Assembly (NCBI GenBank): GCA_944386315.1
Contig: CALXAS010000023.1
Location: 1 to 13,643 of the forward strand
DNA from: an uncultured Clostridia bacterium
Lineage (GTDB): Bacteria > Bacillota > Clostridia > TANB77 > CAG-508
DNA length: 13,643 bases
Reading direction: 5' to 3'
Position 1 is the first letter of the stretch. Each line of letters starts with the position of its first letter. Positions 1 to 6,814 of the stretch are shown one piece after another. A model generated the notes under the pieces. That model ran no database searches and had not been told where the DNA came from. It saw nothing but the letters and a program-made list of their open reading frames with translations. Position numbers and translations under genes: made by a program.

Positions 1-815
1 TTTAAATCATCTTCTGATATTTTTTTTTTTTTTTTATGTTTTACTAGTGTCACTTCTGGATATGCAACTGCAATATCCAGTTTTTTCTGACCCCATATAC
101 TACTATTCATCAAATCGGCTTCAAACAGCACATAAATGTCAGTATCATTAATTGTGCTAATCTTGGTCATGTCCTTTATGACATCTTTAGTTTCAACACA
201 GTTTTTTGCATCTAAAAATTCATCAGCAATTTCTTGTGCCGAATCTAATTTATCCTCATCAGCTGGATAGGTTCCTCCATTAATCATTGTTACGAGGAAT
301 TTATAGAATATTTCTCCTTCAAGAGTACCATCTTCAGGGATAATTATTCTAATCTCTCTGTCCTCTCCTCCAAAAATTGACCAATTGTCGCCATCAATTA
401 CAGCATCAATAATCTTTTTGAAGTCTACTGTAATCTCGTCTTCAACTGAATTCTTAATCTCGCCATTAGATGAAACCAGCAATCCATTCTCCAGATATTT
501 CTGAAGATTACTTGAATTCTTCATACACACAATTAATGGTGTATAAGAAGATGAAAAAATGTCAATATCATTATTTAACTTATTAATGGACTTTGTGATA
601 ATGACATTTGCATCTCCAGGCTTTTTTACAAATCCAATTGCTTTCGTTGCCGAAACCGATGAGTTGAATATAGTTTTTACCTCAGATTCACTTGCAACGT
701 CATTGTATACTTTCACTTGGTTAGGTACAATTTCTTCTACCATTCTTGTTGAATATACAATATATCCAACAGATATTACTAAAAAAATTACCCATGTAAT
801 AATCCGTTTTTTCAT
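1..815 (-). CDS. Membrane-anchored protein with probable solute-binding-like domain (partial, C-terminus off the left edge)
   Basis: The frame is open from an ATG at 815 to the window edge, giving 271 visible codons. Residues 6-22 form a hydrophobic signal anchor (ITWVIFLVISVGYIVYS) with no lipobox Cys, so the rest is probably extracytoplasmic. The body alternates short beta-like and helical stretches and has the look of a type 2 periplasmic-binding fold, ending near the motif LDIAVAYPE. Proteins of this layout often continue into a von Willebrand A domain and travel with TelA and XpaC homologues, so the missing C-terminus may be a VWA domain; that is inference. The start overlaps the stop of the preceding gene as ATGA, which suggests translational coupling. 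The nearest AAGGAG (830-835) is 14 nt away, which is far. A 16-nt A tract in the coding strand encodes a Lys run near the edge. The frame is sound; the domain call is tentative. Confidence 0.6.
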   Translation of the reverse strand, partial: MKKRIITWVIFLVISVGYIVYSTRMVEEIVPNQVKVYNDVASESEVKTIFNSSVSATKAIGFVKKPGDANVIITKSINKLNNDIDIFSSSYTPLIVCMKNSSNLQKYLENGLLVSSNGEIKNSVEDEITVDFKKIIDAVIDGDNWSIFGGEDREIRIIIPEDGTLEGEIFYKFLVTMINGGTYPADEDKLDSAQEIADEFLDAKNCVETKDVIKDMTKISTINDTDIYVLFEADLMNSSIWGQKKLDIAVAYPEVTLVKHKKKKKISEDDL

Positions 816-1756
816 TCTCTTTCATTATTCTCCTTATGCACATTAATAACTTCTCTGAGAGCCTGCATCTTATAAATGAAATTCTCGGCTTCAGAATTGT
901 TTAAGTTTTCTTTAATCCAAGCAACTTTTTTAGTAAAAGTTTCAAGGAGTTTCGTCAACTCCTCTACTTGGCTCTCAGTTTCCTTTTCAGTTTCAACTGC
1001 TTCAATATAAATTGAAATATACTCAATTAATTTAGGTAAGTGAATCTGAAAAAGCACTTTGACCTCTGATAAATAAAAGTTGTTTAGGTTCACATGTTCC
1101 AATAAATCTTCGACATTTTTAAGAAAATCTTTATAAGCTCTCAAAAGCTTCTTTTTCTTTACGTTGAGATCATCTAGTTTGGACTTAAATGTTATACTTT
1201 TAAGTCTATCAAAATATTCATTTGACAAACTTTCGAACATCTCTTTAGCCTCATTTATGCCTTTGTAAAGTTCCTTTTCTTTCTCCTGCTGCCTTTCTTC
1301 TTCCTTCATTTTCTGCCTTTTTATTGCTTCAAAATTTTCTACTTTTTTTTCATAATTACTTTTTCTCAATTTTTCCAAGCTTTCAAAAGCTTTATCTACT
1401 CCAAATTCAATCAAGCAACAAATAATGTCCATTCCAATTGCAAAAATAATTGTCCAAGCTATAGATATTAACAGCTTCTGAAAATGTGAATATATACAGA
1501 AAAAAGCAATTACAACAATTATTGCTGTCACTATGCTGAACAAATCAGTAAAGAACCAGCAACGTTTCTTACACTGTGTCCGTCTTGAAGGTTTTCCCGA
1601 GCAAGTTGCAAAAAGTCTTTGCAACCTTTTTTTATAAGAAACATTGTACTTGTTTAGTTTGCACTCAAAGCACTTATACTTGTCCTTTAAACAAACAAAT
1701 TCAGGTATAGTTATTTCTTTGTCTTCAATAATAGGTTCTTCTTTATTTTTGCCCAT
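812..1756 (-). CDS. XpaC-like membrane coiled-coil protein with Cys-rich N-terminus
   Basis: This is a 314-residue protein. The N-terminus is cytosolic-looking and has six Cys (22, 29, 32, 52, 62, 66) in CX6CX2C and CX9CX3C spacing, which could bind metal. Two hydrophobic segments follow (about 72-90 and 94-118), then a charged coiled coil (about 120-195) and a helical C-terminal domain. The stretch around YLSEVKVLFQIHLPKLIEY and the helices after it resemble the C-terminal part of XpaC (5-bromo-4-chloroindolyl phosphate hydrolysis family), whose gene sits next to a telA homologue (yaaN) in Bacillus. The real biochemical role of XpaC is not established, so no enzyme activity is claimed. A GGAGGG ribosome site overlaps the telA stop 11 nt upstream, and the stop codon overlaps the next ATG. 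The Cys-rich head is not something I associate with XpaC. Family assignment is moderate. Confidence 0.62.
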   Translation of the reverse strand: MGKNKEEPIIEDKEITIPEFVCLKDKYKCFECKLNKYNVSYKKRLQRLFATCSGKPSRRTQCKKRCWFFTDLFSIVTAIIVVIAFFCIYSHFQKLLISIAWTIIFAIGMDIICCLIEFGVDKAFESLEKLRKSNYEKKVENFEAIKRQKMKEEERQQEKEKELYKGINEAKEMFESLSNEYFDRLKSITFKSKLDDLNVKKKKLLRAYKDFLKNVEDLLEHVNLNNFYLSEVKVLFQIHLPKLIEYISIYIEAVETEKETESQVEELTKLLETFTKKVAWIKENLNNSEAENFIYKMQALREVINVHKENNERE

Positions 1757-1767
1757 TTAAAACCCTC

Positions 1768-2883
1768 CTATTTTTTTCTTGCCTCAATAGCCAGAGCTTC
1801 CTGCTCCATTTTCTTAAGTTCAGGTAAATCTTTTTCACGAATTTCCTGAGCTTCAGCAGAAATACGCACAACTTCATCACACATAGAAATAATTGTTTCA
1901 TTAATTTTTCTAAGTGTTTCAGAAGTCACCTGCGGTTTTTCAATCATTTCAGCTGATTTCAAAACTGCTGCAGATGTAATCTGTGCACTCTGCTCGAATA
2001 TTTCAGCAGAAGCCTGATGTACTGCTTCCATAACAGTAGCTGCATTATACAGCCTGTATGAAAGTAAAGCTTTCGAAAAAGCTTTTTTCCATTGAGGAAT
2101 CAAATTGACAACAGCATCTTCAATAGTATTGATGATTGCTATGTCTGCATTCCTCGTGATTTTCAGCGTTGGTAAGTCCTGTATAACAAGCAATCTAAAC
2201 CTTACTGTATTATCCAGTTTTCGCGAGATTTCTTGAATCCCGTCATGTAACTTGCCAGCATATTCGATGTCATCCAAACTACTTTCATTGTAGCTTGGAC
2301 TACTCATGAAAGCAGTTCTTTCCTCTTCTAACTCTGCTTTCCGGAGCTGAAGTGCAATACACTCAAGCTCTAATGCTTTAGCGTATTCGATATTTTTTTC
2401 TCTCATCGAACTACAGCGGATTAAATCTTCCTGTAGTGACAGGCGGACCTGCTCCAGAGTAGTTTCTGTTGCAGAAACTACTTTCTCTACGCTTTGCTGT
2501 TTAACAGTCACTTCCTCGACCTTTTTTGCAATCGATGACTGCATAATCTGACCCATGATTGGCCATTTCTCAAATGGATTTGATTTGATTTCAGCCAGCT
2601 TTTTGGTGTCTACTGACTTAAGTTTACTGGATAAATCAATCATAGTCTGATTGAAATCCTGCAAATCATTAAGTTTCGTGTTCCTTAAAAAGTTGTCTGT
2701 ATCACGAGAGATTGTACTCGAAGTTGCAGATGAAAATTTTATCAGAGATTCTGCACTAAAGTCCTCTAAAGAAGACTTTAGTTCCATAACTCTTTTCTTC
2801 TCATCTTCTTTCAGTTCATCGAAACTCCGTAATGATGTTACGGAAACATCAATGATTCTCTCATTACTCTCATTTGTCATCAT
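1768..2883 (-). CDS. telA: TelA-family protein (toxic anion resistance family)
   Basis: The protein is 371 residues from the chosen start and almost wholly helical. Signs of the TelA/KlaA/YaaN family (PF05816) are the segment NPFEKWPIMGQIMQSSIAKK, a long coiled coil after it, and the motif LIPQWKKAFSKALLSY in the C-terminal half. TelA proteins are cytosolic and linked to tellurite and other envelope or antibiotic stresses, but their molecular action is unclear. Two starts are possible. ATG 2913 has AAGGAG 7 nt upstream (2921-2926). ATG 2883 has AGGAGG 7 nt upstream (2891-2896), and a second ATG follows at 2880. I prefer 2883, because the first 10 codons of the longer form mostly encode the second ribosome site. 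It is the first gene of a three-gene operon with a consensus promoter. Confident in the family, less so in the start. Confidence 0.85.
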   Translation of the reverse strand: MMTNESNERIIDVSVTSLRSFDELKEDEKKRVMELKSSLEDFSAESLIKFSSATSSTISRDTDNFLRNTKLNDLQDFNQTMIDLSSKLKSVDTKKLAEIKSNPFEKWPIMGQIMQSSIAKKVEEVTVKQQSVEKVVSATETTLEQVRLSLQEDLIRCSSMREKNIEYAKALELECIALQLRKAELEEERTAFMSSPSYNESSLDDIEYAGKLHDGIQEISRKLDNTVRFRLLVIQDLPTLKITRNADIAIINTIEDAVVNLIPQWKKAFSKALLSYRLYNAATVMEAVHQASAEIFEQSAQITSAAVLKSAEMIEKPQVTSETLRKINETIISMCDEVVRISAEAQEIREKDLPELKKMEQEALAIEARKK

Positions 2884-2957
2884 AGTGCTACCTCCTGTTT
2901 TTAAACTTTTCATTGTGACACTCCTTATTAATTTTTCAAAGTACGATTATGTTAATA

Positions 2958-2986
2958 ATTATACCATTCTTTATGTTCAATGTCAA
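2958..2986 (-). promoter_or_regulatory. Consensus sigma-A promoter of the telA operon
   Basis: On the minus strand, TTGACA (2986-2981) is followed by exactly 17 nt and TATAAT (2963-2958). Both hexamers match the consensus at every position. Transcription would start near 2951, leaving a leader of roughly 40-70 nt before the two possible telA starts. No operator palindrome is obvious over it. Confidence 0.85.
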
Positions 2987-3005
2987 TTGTAGGAATAAAA
3001 ACAGG

Positions 3006-3043
3006 AAAAGCCCTCTTGAGTTTTTATCCTCAAAAGGGCTTTT
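3006..3043 (-). terminator. Intrinsic terminator of the 3076-3492 gene
   Basis: Arms at 3043-3029 and 3020-3006 pair over 15 positions on the minus strand, with one G-U pair and an 8-nt loop. The GCCCT/AGGGC base is followed by a T-rich run (TTTTCCTGTTTTT). It lies about 30 nt past the stop of the upstream gene and just before the telA promoter, so it insulates the two units. Read on the plus strand, the same stem has a C-A mismatch, which favours minus-strand use. Confidence 0.85.
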
Positions 3044-3075
3044 GTAAATTCTTATTTAAGAATTTCATTGGAGAA

Positions 3076-3492
3076 TCACAGTCTTTTGTAGTCTGGATGT
3101 ACTCTCTTTTCAATGGTTAAGGCTTTTTTATTAATCAAATATTCTTCATTTGGTTTTACTGAATACTTGATATCTTTCCCGTTTAATAAATCATTAAAAA
3201 AACCAGAAGCTCTTGTAATACTAATAACATTACTGTTTTTAAATAATCCTGTTTGTCTTATATAAGGATTATTCGTTTCTTTCATAATCTTCAGAATTTT
3301 TTGATAGGTATTCTTTTTCACTATTTCTGGTTCAATCTGCATTCTCTGCTTCCAATATTGTGCCTCCGTTTCTTCTATTGCTGTAATTTTCCAAAGACGT
3401 AATGCTTCCAAGTAGTTTTGGCTTACTATGCTCGCAAACCGCTCTGCCACCTGATTTACTGTGTTACCTGAAAAAATAATTTCCTTGTACAT
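3076..3492 (-). CDS. Uncharacterised 138-residue protein
   Basis: I do not recognise this protein. It is soluble-looking, basic and mostly helical in its N-terminal half (MYKEIIFSGNTVNQVAERFA onward). A Trp/Tyr-containing middle part (about 34-80) is followed by a mixed region with SITRASGFFNDLL and a basic C-terminus. It has no signal peptide, membrane segment, Cys cluster or clear catalytic motif. It is a real gene by its signals: a perfect AAGGAGG ribosome site directly before ATG 3492, a promoter with extended -10, and a strong terminator just after the stop. It forms its own transcription unit between the telA operon and the divergent pseudouridine synthase gene. The function cannot be inferred from context. 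Confidence 0.75.
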   Translation of the reverse strand: MYKEIIFSGNTVNQVAERFASIVSQNYLEALRLWKITAIEETEAQYWKQRMQIEPEIVKKNTYQKILKIMKETNNPYIRQTGLFKNSNVISITRASGFFNDLLNGKDIKYSVKPNEEYLINKKALTIEKRVHPDYKRL

Positions 3493-3525
3493 TATTTCCT
3501 CCTTCTACCAATATATGTAGCACAT

Positions 3526-3553
3526 ATTATAGCACTTTTTTGTTTGTTTTCAA
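3526..3553 (-). promoter_or_regulatory. Promoter of the 3076-3492 gene (extended -10)
   Basis: On the minus strand, TTGAAA (3553-3548) is followed by 16 nt and TATAAT (3531-3526), with TGC directly before the -10 (extended -10). The start of transcription would be near 3519, about 27 nt before the ATG. Confidence 0.75.
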
Positions 3554-3574
3554 GTAGTTTACTCATCTTTTTCC

Positions 3575-3602
3575 TTGCTATTTTAGAAATTTATGCTAAA
3601 AT
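3575..3602 (+). promoter_or_regulatory. Probable promoter of the pseudouridine synthase gene
   Basis: TTGCTA (3575-3580), a 16-nt spacer and TAAAAT (3597-3602) lie upstream of the gene, with TGC directly before the -10. The -35 is a 4/6 match, so the extended -10 probably does most of the work. It diverges from the promoter at 3526-3553, with the two -35 boxes only about 20 nt apart. Confidence 0.55.
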
Positions 3603-3630
3603 AGAGCAAATATGCATGAGGAGGAAAAAT

Positions 3631-4524
3631 ATGACACTTATATATACAGTAAAGCAAAGTTCCTATACCACTGTGAAAGAAGTACTACTTTCGCATTTTG
3701 GCATTTCTCATCGATTACTGACTAAGTTAAAACGAGAAAATGCTATTTTATTAAATCATGTTCCTTGTTTTGTCAATGAGAAAATTTGTGAGGGAGATAG
3801 AATAGAGGTTTGTATGGATTATGTAGAAGAAAATGATAATATTATTCCTACTCCTATGCCCTTATCTATATTAAAAGAAACAGAAGGGTATCTTATTGTA
3901 AATAAACCCGCTCATATACCTGTTCATCCTTCTTGTTATCATTTTGCAGATACTTTATCTAATGGAATTCGCTTTTATTTTGATTCTATTGATTTAAAAA
4001 AGAAAATAAGACCTGTCAATCGCCTTGATGCAGATACTACTGGTATTGTTATTTTTGCTAAAAATGAATATGTCCAAGAGAATTTTATTAGACAAATGAA
4101 ACAAAATACTTTTCAAAAATATTATTTGGCTATTACAGAAGGTTTTTGGGAAAAGAAAAAAGGAATCATTGATAAACCAATTGCTAGAAAAGAAGGTAGC
4201 ATTATGGAGCGAGAAATCTCTCCTTTAGGAGAAAGCGCCATTACACATTATGAAGTATTACAGGAATATACATTGCAAGATATACCTATTTCTATTCTTT
4301 TATGCAAGCTTGAAACTGGTAGAACTCATCAAATTCGCGTGCATTTATCTTCCATGGGACATCCTCTCTTAGGAGATAGTCTTTATGGAGGTAATACCAA
4401 TTGGATAGGTAGACAAGCATTACATAGTTATCAGATAGAATTTTTAGACCCTATTACTCATAAAAAAGAAAAAATACAGGCTCCTATCCCTGAGGATATG
4501 CTGTATTTCTTACAAAATATATGA
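3631..4524 (+). CDS. RluA-family pseudouridine synthase
   Basis: The 297-residue protein converts specific uridines in structured RNA (usually 23S rRNA) to pseudouridine. An S4-like RNA-binding segment lies at about 15-62 (HRLLTKLKRENAILLN). The catalytic domain has NKPAHIPVHP (91-100), the catalytic motif NRLDADTTG (130-138, catalytic Asp133) and the family signature TGRTHQIRVHLSSMGHPLLG (229-248). The motif has Asn where HRLD is more common, a variant I know from other Firmicute members. The start at 3631 was chosen because GAGGAGG lies 6 nt upstream; the frame is open upstream to 3544, but only the 3631 ATG has this ribosome site. The exact target site (RluA, RluC or RluD type) cannot be told from sequence alone. 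It converges on rnpB, its stop codon touching the RNA end, and has no visible terminator of its own. Confidence 0.93.
   Translation: MTLIYTVKQSSYTTVKEVLLSHFGISHRLLTKLKRENAILLNHVPCFVNEKICEGDRIEVCMDYVEENDNIIPTPMPLSILKETEGYLIVNKPAHIPVHPSCYHFADTLSNGIRFYFDSIDLKKKIRPVNRLDADTTGIVIFAKNEYVQENFIRQMKQNTFQKYYLAITEGFWEKKKGIIDKPIARKEGSIMEREISPLGESAITHYEVLQEYTLQDIPISILLCKLETGRTHQIRVHLSSMGHPLLGDSLYGGNTNWIGRQALHSYQIEFLDPITHKKEKIQAPIPEDMLYFLQNI
4457..4492 (-). terminator. Candidate weak terminator for the rnpB precursor, inside the opposing gene
   Basis: On the minus strand, CAGG (4492-4489) and CCTG (4480-4477) form a short stem with an 8-nt loop, followed at once by TATTTTTTCTTTTTT. It lies 33 nt past the mature 3' end of RNase P RNA, within the 3' coding part of the pseudouridine synthase gene. 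The stem is only 4 bp, so this is tentative. Confidence 0.35.
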
Positions 4525-4884
4525 GAAGTAAATCTATAAGCCGGGTTCTGTCGTGAATAGTCATTTATCTACTCCCTATATCACTATAGGGCTCAAAGCC
4601 ACCATAATAAACGAAAAAGAAAAAAGCGAGCAACTTATTTTCTTTTTTATCACGGTGTTGCTCCGGATGGGGTTTACATAGCCTTCTCTTGTCACCAAAA
4701 GAAGCGGTGAGCTCTTACCTCACCTTTTCACCCTTACCTCCCAAAAAGAGGCGGTTCTTTTCTGTTGCACTTTCCTTAAGGTTACCCTCACTAGACGTTA
4801 TCTAGCATCCCTGCTCTATGGAGCCCGGACTTTCCTCGTACGCTGTCTTTCGACCCTGCTATACGCGACTATTCAATTTACTCC
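4525..4884 (-). ncRNA. rnpB: RNase P RNA, type A
   Basis: This is the catalytic RNA that trims the 5' leaders of pre-tRNAs. The conserved core is plain on the minus strand: GAGGAAAGTCCGGGCTCC (4837-4820), GGTAAACCCCATCCGGAGCA in the P15 region that binds tRNA CCA (about 4675-4656), a P18 hairpin with a GUGA tetraloop (4591-4574), and ACAGAACCCGGCTTAT near the 3' end (4551-4536). The ends are set by a 9-bp P1 helix (4884-4876 with 4533-4525, one G-U). The 5' end also fits a start 7 nt after the promoter -10. The P12-type stem GGTGAG/CTCACC and the P15 layout are type A, as in Clostridia, not the Bacillus type B. An A/U-rich extended helix occupies about 4600-4656. Ends could be off by a few bases. 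Confidence 0.95.
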
Positions 4885-4890
4885 TTTTTT

Positions 4891-4919
4891 ATTGTAATAT
4901 GTTTTGGGCTTTTTGTCAA
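4891..4919 (-). promoter_or_regulatory. rnpB promoter
   Basis: On the minus strand, TTGACA (4919-4914), a 17-nt spacer and TACAAT (4896-4891) predict transcription starting at about 4884. That is exactly the 5' end given by the P1 helix, so the RNA probably needs no 5' processing. Confidence 0.85.
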
Positions 4920-4962
4920 TTTTGGAAGAAAAATTTTTTATCTTATGTTTTTATCATAACCT

Positions 4963-5895
4963 TTATGAAAAATCTAAATATTGCATATTTTCCATCAAAT
5001 TTTCATATTTTACATAAAAAACTTCTTTATCTTTTAATGCAACAGCACTATTCAATTCGTTTAGCAATACATAACTTTTGCTAAGTTTGTTCTGCATATT
5101 TTCATTTTGCAAACTTTGACCCACAATACTAGAAAAATATTCTTGTGCTCTTGTCATCTGTGTTGGAATTTCTTCCCATTTCTCCTGTTCTACTAAAACA
5201 CTGCAGGCTAAAATATGAGATTTTGTGCGATATAAATTTACTTGCTCTGTTTTCTCTGTTAAAATACCTTCTGCATAAAGAGGAATATAACTATATAAAT
5301 TAGCTAATACTATTAATGCATCATTTTTGTTTTCTTCTTTCACCTTTATCATTAAATTATCCATTTCTGAACTAAAGGCTAGTATGTCCTCATTTTTTAC
5401 ATTTTGTGTAGCATGTAAATCTACTAAAAAACTAGTCCAACTAGAATAAAGTAGCTCTGTATCCAATCTTAATGTTTCCCAATCAATGGTATTGGTTTTA
5501 GTAGTATCTAATGTGCTTTGTTCTTTTAAACTAAATTTTACATTACTCTCACTACTTTCGCTTTGTACATTTTCACTAGATTTTTGTCCACCTGAACTAG
5601 AAGTAGAACTTTGCTCTCCGGTATTAGTATTCGATTGGCTATTTTGTTCGTTGGACTGCTGATTACTAGAAGATTCTTGTTCCTTCGTAATCACATAATC
5701 TGCTAAGTTAATCCCCGTTAGTTGATAACTCATAGATAAAATACTATCATCCATATAGGAAAGTTCTGCTTTTATCTTCTCTTTGATATCTGTTTCTGAT
5801 TGTTTGCCAAAACCAGAAATAGAAAAAAATAGAACGGCAAAAAATACAATAACAATAAGAACAATTCCTACATTTTTCCATACACTCTTTTTCAT
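4963..5895 (-). CDS. Membrane-anchored protein of unknown function with low-complexity linker
   Basis: The 310-residue protein has a short basic N-terminus, one membrane segment (about 9-29, VGIVLIVIVFFAVLFFSISG) and no lipobox, so the rest should face outward. A small region at about 33-70 is followed by a Ser/Asn/Gln/Glu-rich linker (about 72-120), then a helical C-terminal domain (about 135-310). I do not recognise the family. The length and layout fit a cell-surface or wall-spanning helper protein, but no catalytic motif is visible. The start at 5895 was chosen because AAAGGAG lies just upstream; the frame extends to an ATG at 5925, but that ATG has no ribosome site and its extension would contain this one. 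The stop lies 44 nt before the rnpB promoter with no convincing terminator between, so some read-through into rnpB is possible. Confidence 0.8.
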   Translation of the reverse strand: MKKSVWKNVGIVLIVIVFFAVLFFSISGFGKQSETDIKEKIKAELSYMDDSILSMSYQLTGINLADYVITKEQESSSNQQSNEQNSQSNTNTGEQSSTSSSGGQKSSENVQSESSESNVKFSLKEQSTLDTTKTNTIDWETLRLDTELLYSSWTSFLVDLHATQNVKNEDILAFSSEMDNLMIKVKEENKNDALIVLANLYSYIPLYAEGILTEKTEQVNLYRTKSHILACSVLVEQEKWEEIPTQMTRAQEYFSSIVGQSLQNENMQNKLSKSYVLLNELNSAVALKDKEVFYVKYENLMENMQYLDFS

Positions 5896-6003
5896 ACAAC
5901 ATTCTCCTTTAAAAATAGTATGCATAAAAAAATTGCATTTTATTCCTTGTATAGTTATAAAAAAATATAAAATACTAAGATTAGAAAAATAAAGGAGAAA
6001 AAC

Positions 6004-6321
6004 ATGTATACAATTGTTAGATTATACAGTAATGTAGAAAATGAAATTGCTCGTTTTTTGCAAAAATTTTATCAAAATAATGAGGAAGATACTCAAAAAA
6101 ATACGTCTTCTCCTCTTAACTTATCTAAAGATACGTTAGAATGGGAACACGTATATGAAAACCCTATAGAAATAGCAGACATTATTGGTATTTTTGCCGA
6201 AAATAGTCAAAATTATCCTATCAACATGTGGATTAGCATGGATAAAGATATCTTTATTAATGTAACAGAGCAAAATGCCGATGAAATTATACGCTATCTT
6301 TATGAGCGTTTTCCCTATTAA
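6004..6321 (+). CDS. Uncharacterised small protein (105 residues)
   Basis: This is an acidic, soluble-looking protein with no membrane segment, Cys or known motif. It begins MYTIVRLYSNVENEIARFLQ, has a polar Asn/Thr/Ser stretch (about 25-45), then a segment rich in Ile, Glu and Asp ending YLYERFPY. An AAAGGAG ribosome site (5991-5997) stands 6 nt before the ATG, and there is no longer competing frame. It is divergent from the membrane-anchored protein gene and convergent with dtd (30 nt between stops, no clear terminator). The shape suggests a small alpha/beta protein; the function is unknown. Confidence 0.75.
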   Translation: MYTIVRLYSNVENEIARFLQKFYQNNEEDTQKNTSSPLNLSKDTLEWEHVYENPIEIADIIGIFAENSQNYPINMWISMDKDIFINVTEQNADEIIRYLYERFPY

Positions 6322-6351
6322 ATCTTGTCAGTTTCTAGATATTCGCACAAT

Positions 6352-6795
6352 TTAAGCTTCTTTTTCTAATAAAATCGTAACTGGACCATCATTAATTAAT
6401 TCTACTTGCATATCTGCTCCAAAAATACCATGTTGAACCTCTATTCCTTGCTTTTTGCACTCTTCCATACAATATTCATACAAAGCATTTGCCTTTTCTG
6501 GTTTAGCAGCTCCTATAAAACTCGGCCTATTTCCTCCTGAACAATCCGCATATAAAGTAAATTGAGAAACCATTAAAAGACTACCTTGTATATCTTTTAA
6601 AGCCAAATTCATCTTTCCATTTTCATCTTCAAACACACGCAATTTAATTAATTTTTGTACCAAATAATCTGCAACTTCCTCTGTATCATTTGGTCCTACT
6701 CCTACCAATACCAAAAAACCTTTTTCTATCTCTCCAGTTGTTTCTCCATCCACTGTCACTTTTGCTTTTTTTACTCTTTGTATCAAAAACCTCAT
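6352..6795 (-). CDS. dtd: D-aminoacyl-tRNA deacylase
   Basis: Dtd hydrolyses D-amino acids (and Gly mischarged on tRNA-Ala) from tRNA in the cytosol, keeping D-residues out of protein. The 147-residue length is normal. Diagnostic motifs are SQFTLYAD (77-84, active-site region), GNRPSF (88-93) and NDGPVTI (135-141), which carries the Gly-cisPro pair that gives chiral selection; here it is Gly137-Pro138. It is the last gene of the der-plsY-gpsA-dtd run, 52 nt after gpsA. An AAAGGA site lies 10 nt before the ATG. A palindrome in the gap could reduce or process the transcript reaching it. The identification is secure. Confidence 0.96.
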   Translation of the reverse strand: MRFLIQRVKKAKVTVDGETTGEIEKGFLVLVGVGPNDTEEVADYLVQKLIKLRVFEDENGKMNLALKDIQGSLLMVSQFTLYADCSGGNRPSFIGAAKPEKANALYEYCMEECKKQGIEVQHGIFGADMQVELINDGPVTILLEKEA

Positions 6796-6814
6796 TTTCT
6801 ATTTTTCCTTTCCA

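Noticed and set aside
559..846. Plus-strand open frame of 95 codons at the left end
   Set aside because: It is a shadow of the minus-strand membrane-anchored protein gene, with no ribosome site or promoter of its own.
4010..4035. Asn in place of His in the pseudouridine synthase catalytic motif (NRLD)
   Set aside because: The catalytic Asp is intact, and NRLD variants are familiar in Firmicute RluA-family proteins, so it is not a sign of inactivity.
4818..5084. Plus-strand open frame of 88 codons over rnpB and its promoter
   Set aside because: It is antisense to RNase P RNA and to the 3' end of the membrane-anchored protein gene, has no ribosome site and shows no protein-like composition.
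5926..6003. Divergent promoters between the membrane-anchored protein and the small protein gene
   Set aside because: The region is very A/T-rich and many weak -10-like words occur, but no pair of hexamers at 16-18 nt spacing is convincing on either strand.
6322..6351. Shared terminator between the small protein gene and dtd
   Set aside because: No stem longer than a few base pairs and no T-run next to a stem could be found in the 30-nt gap.
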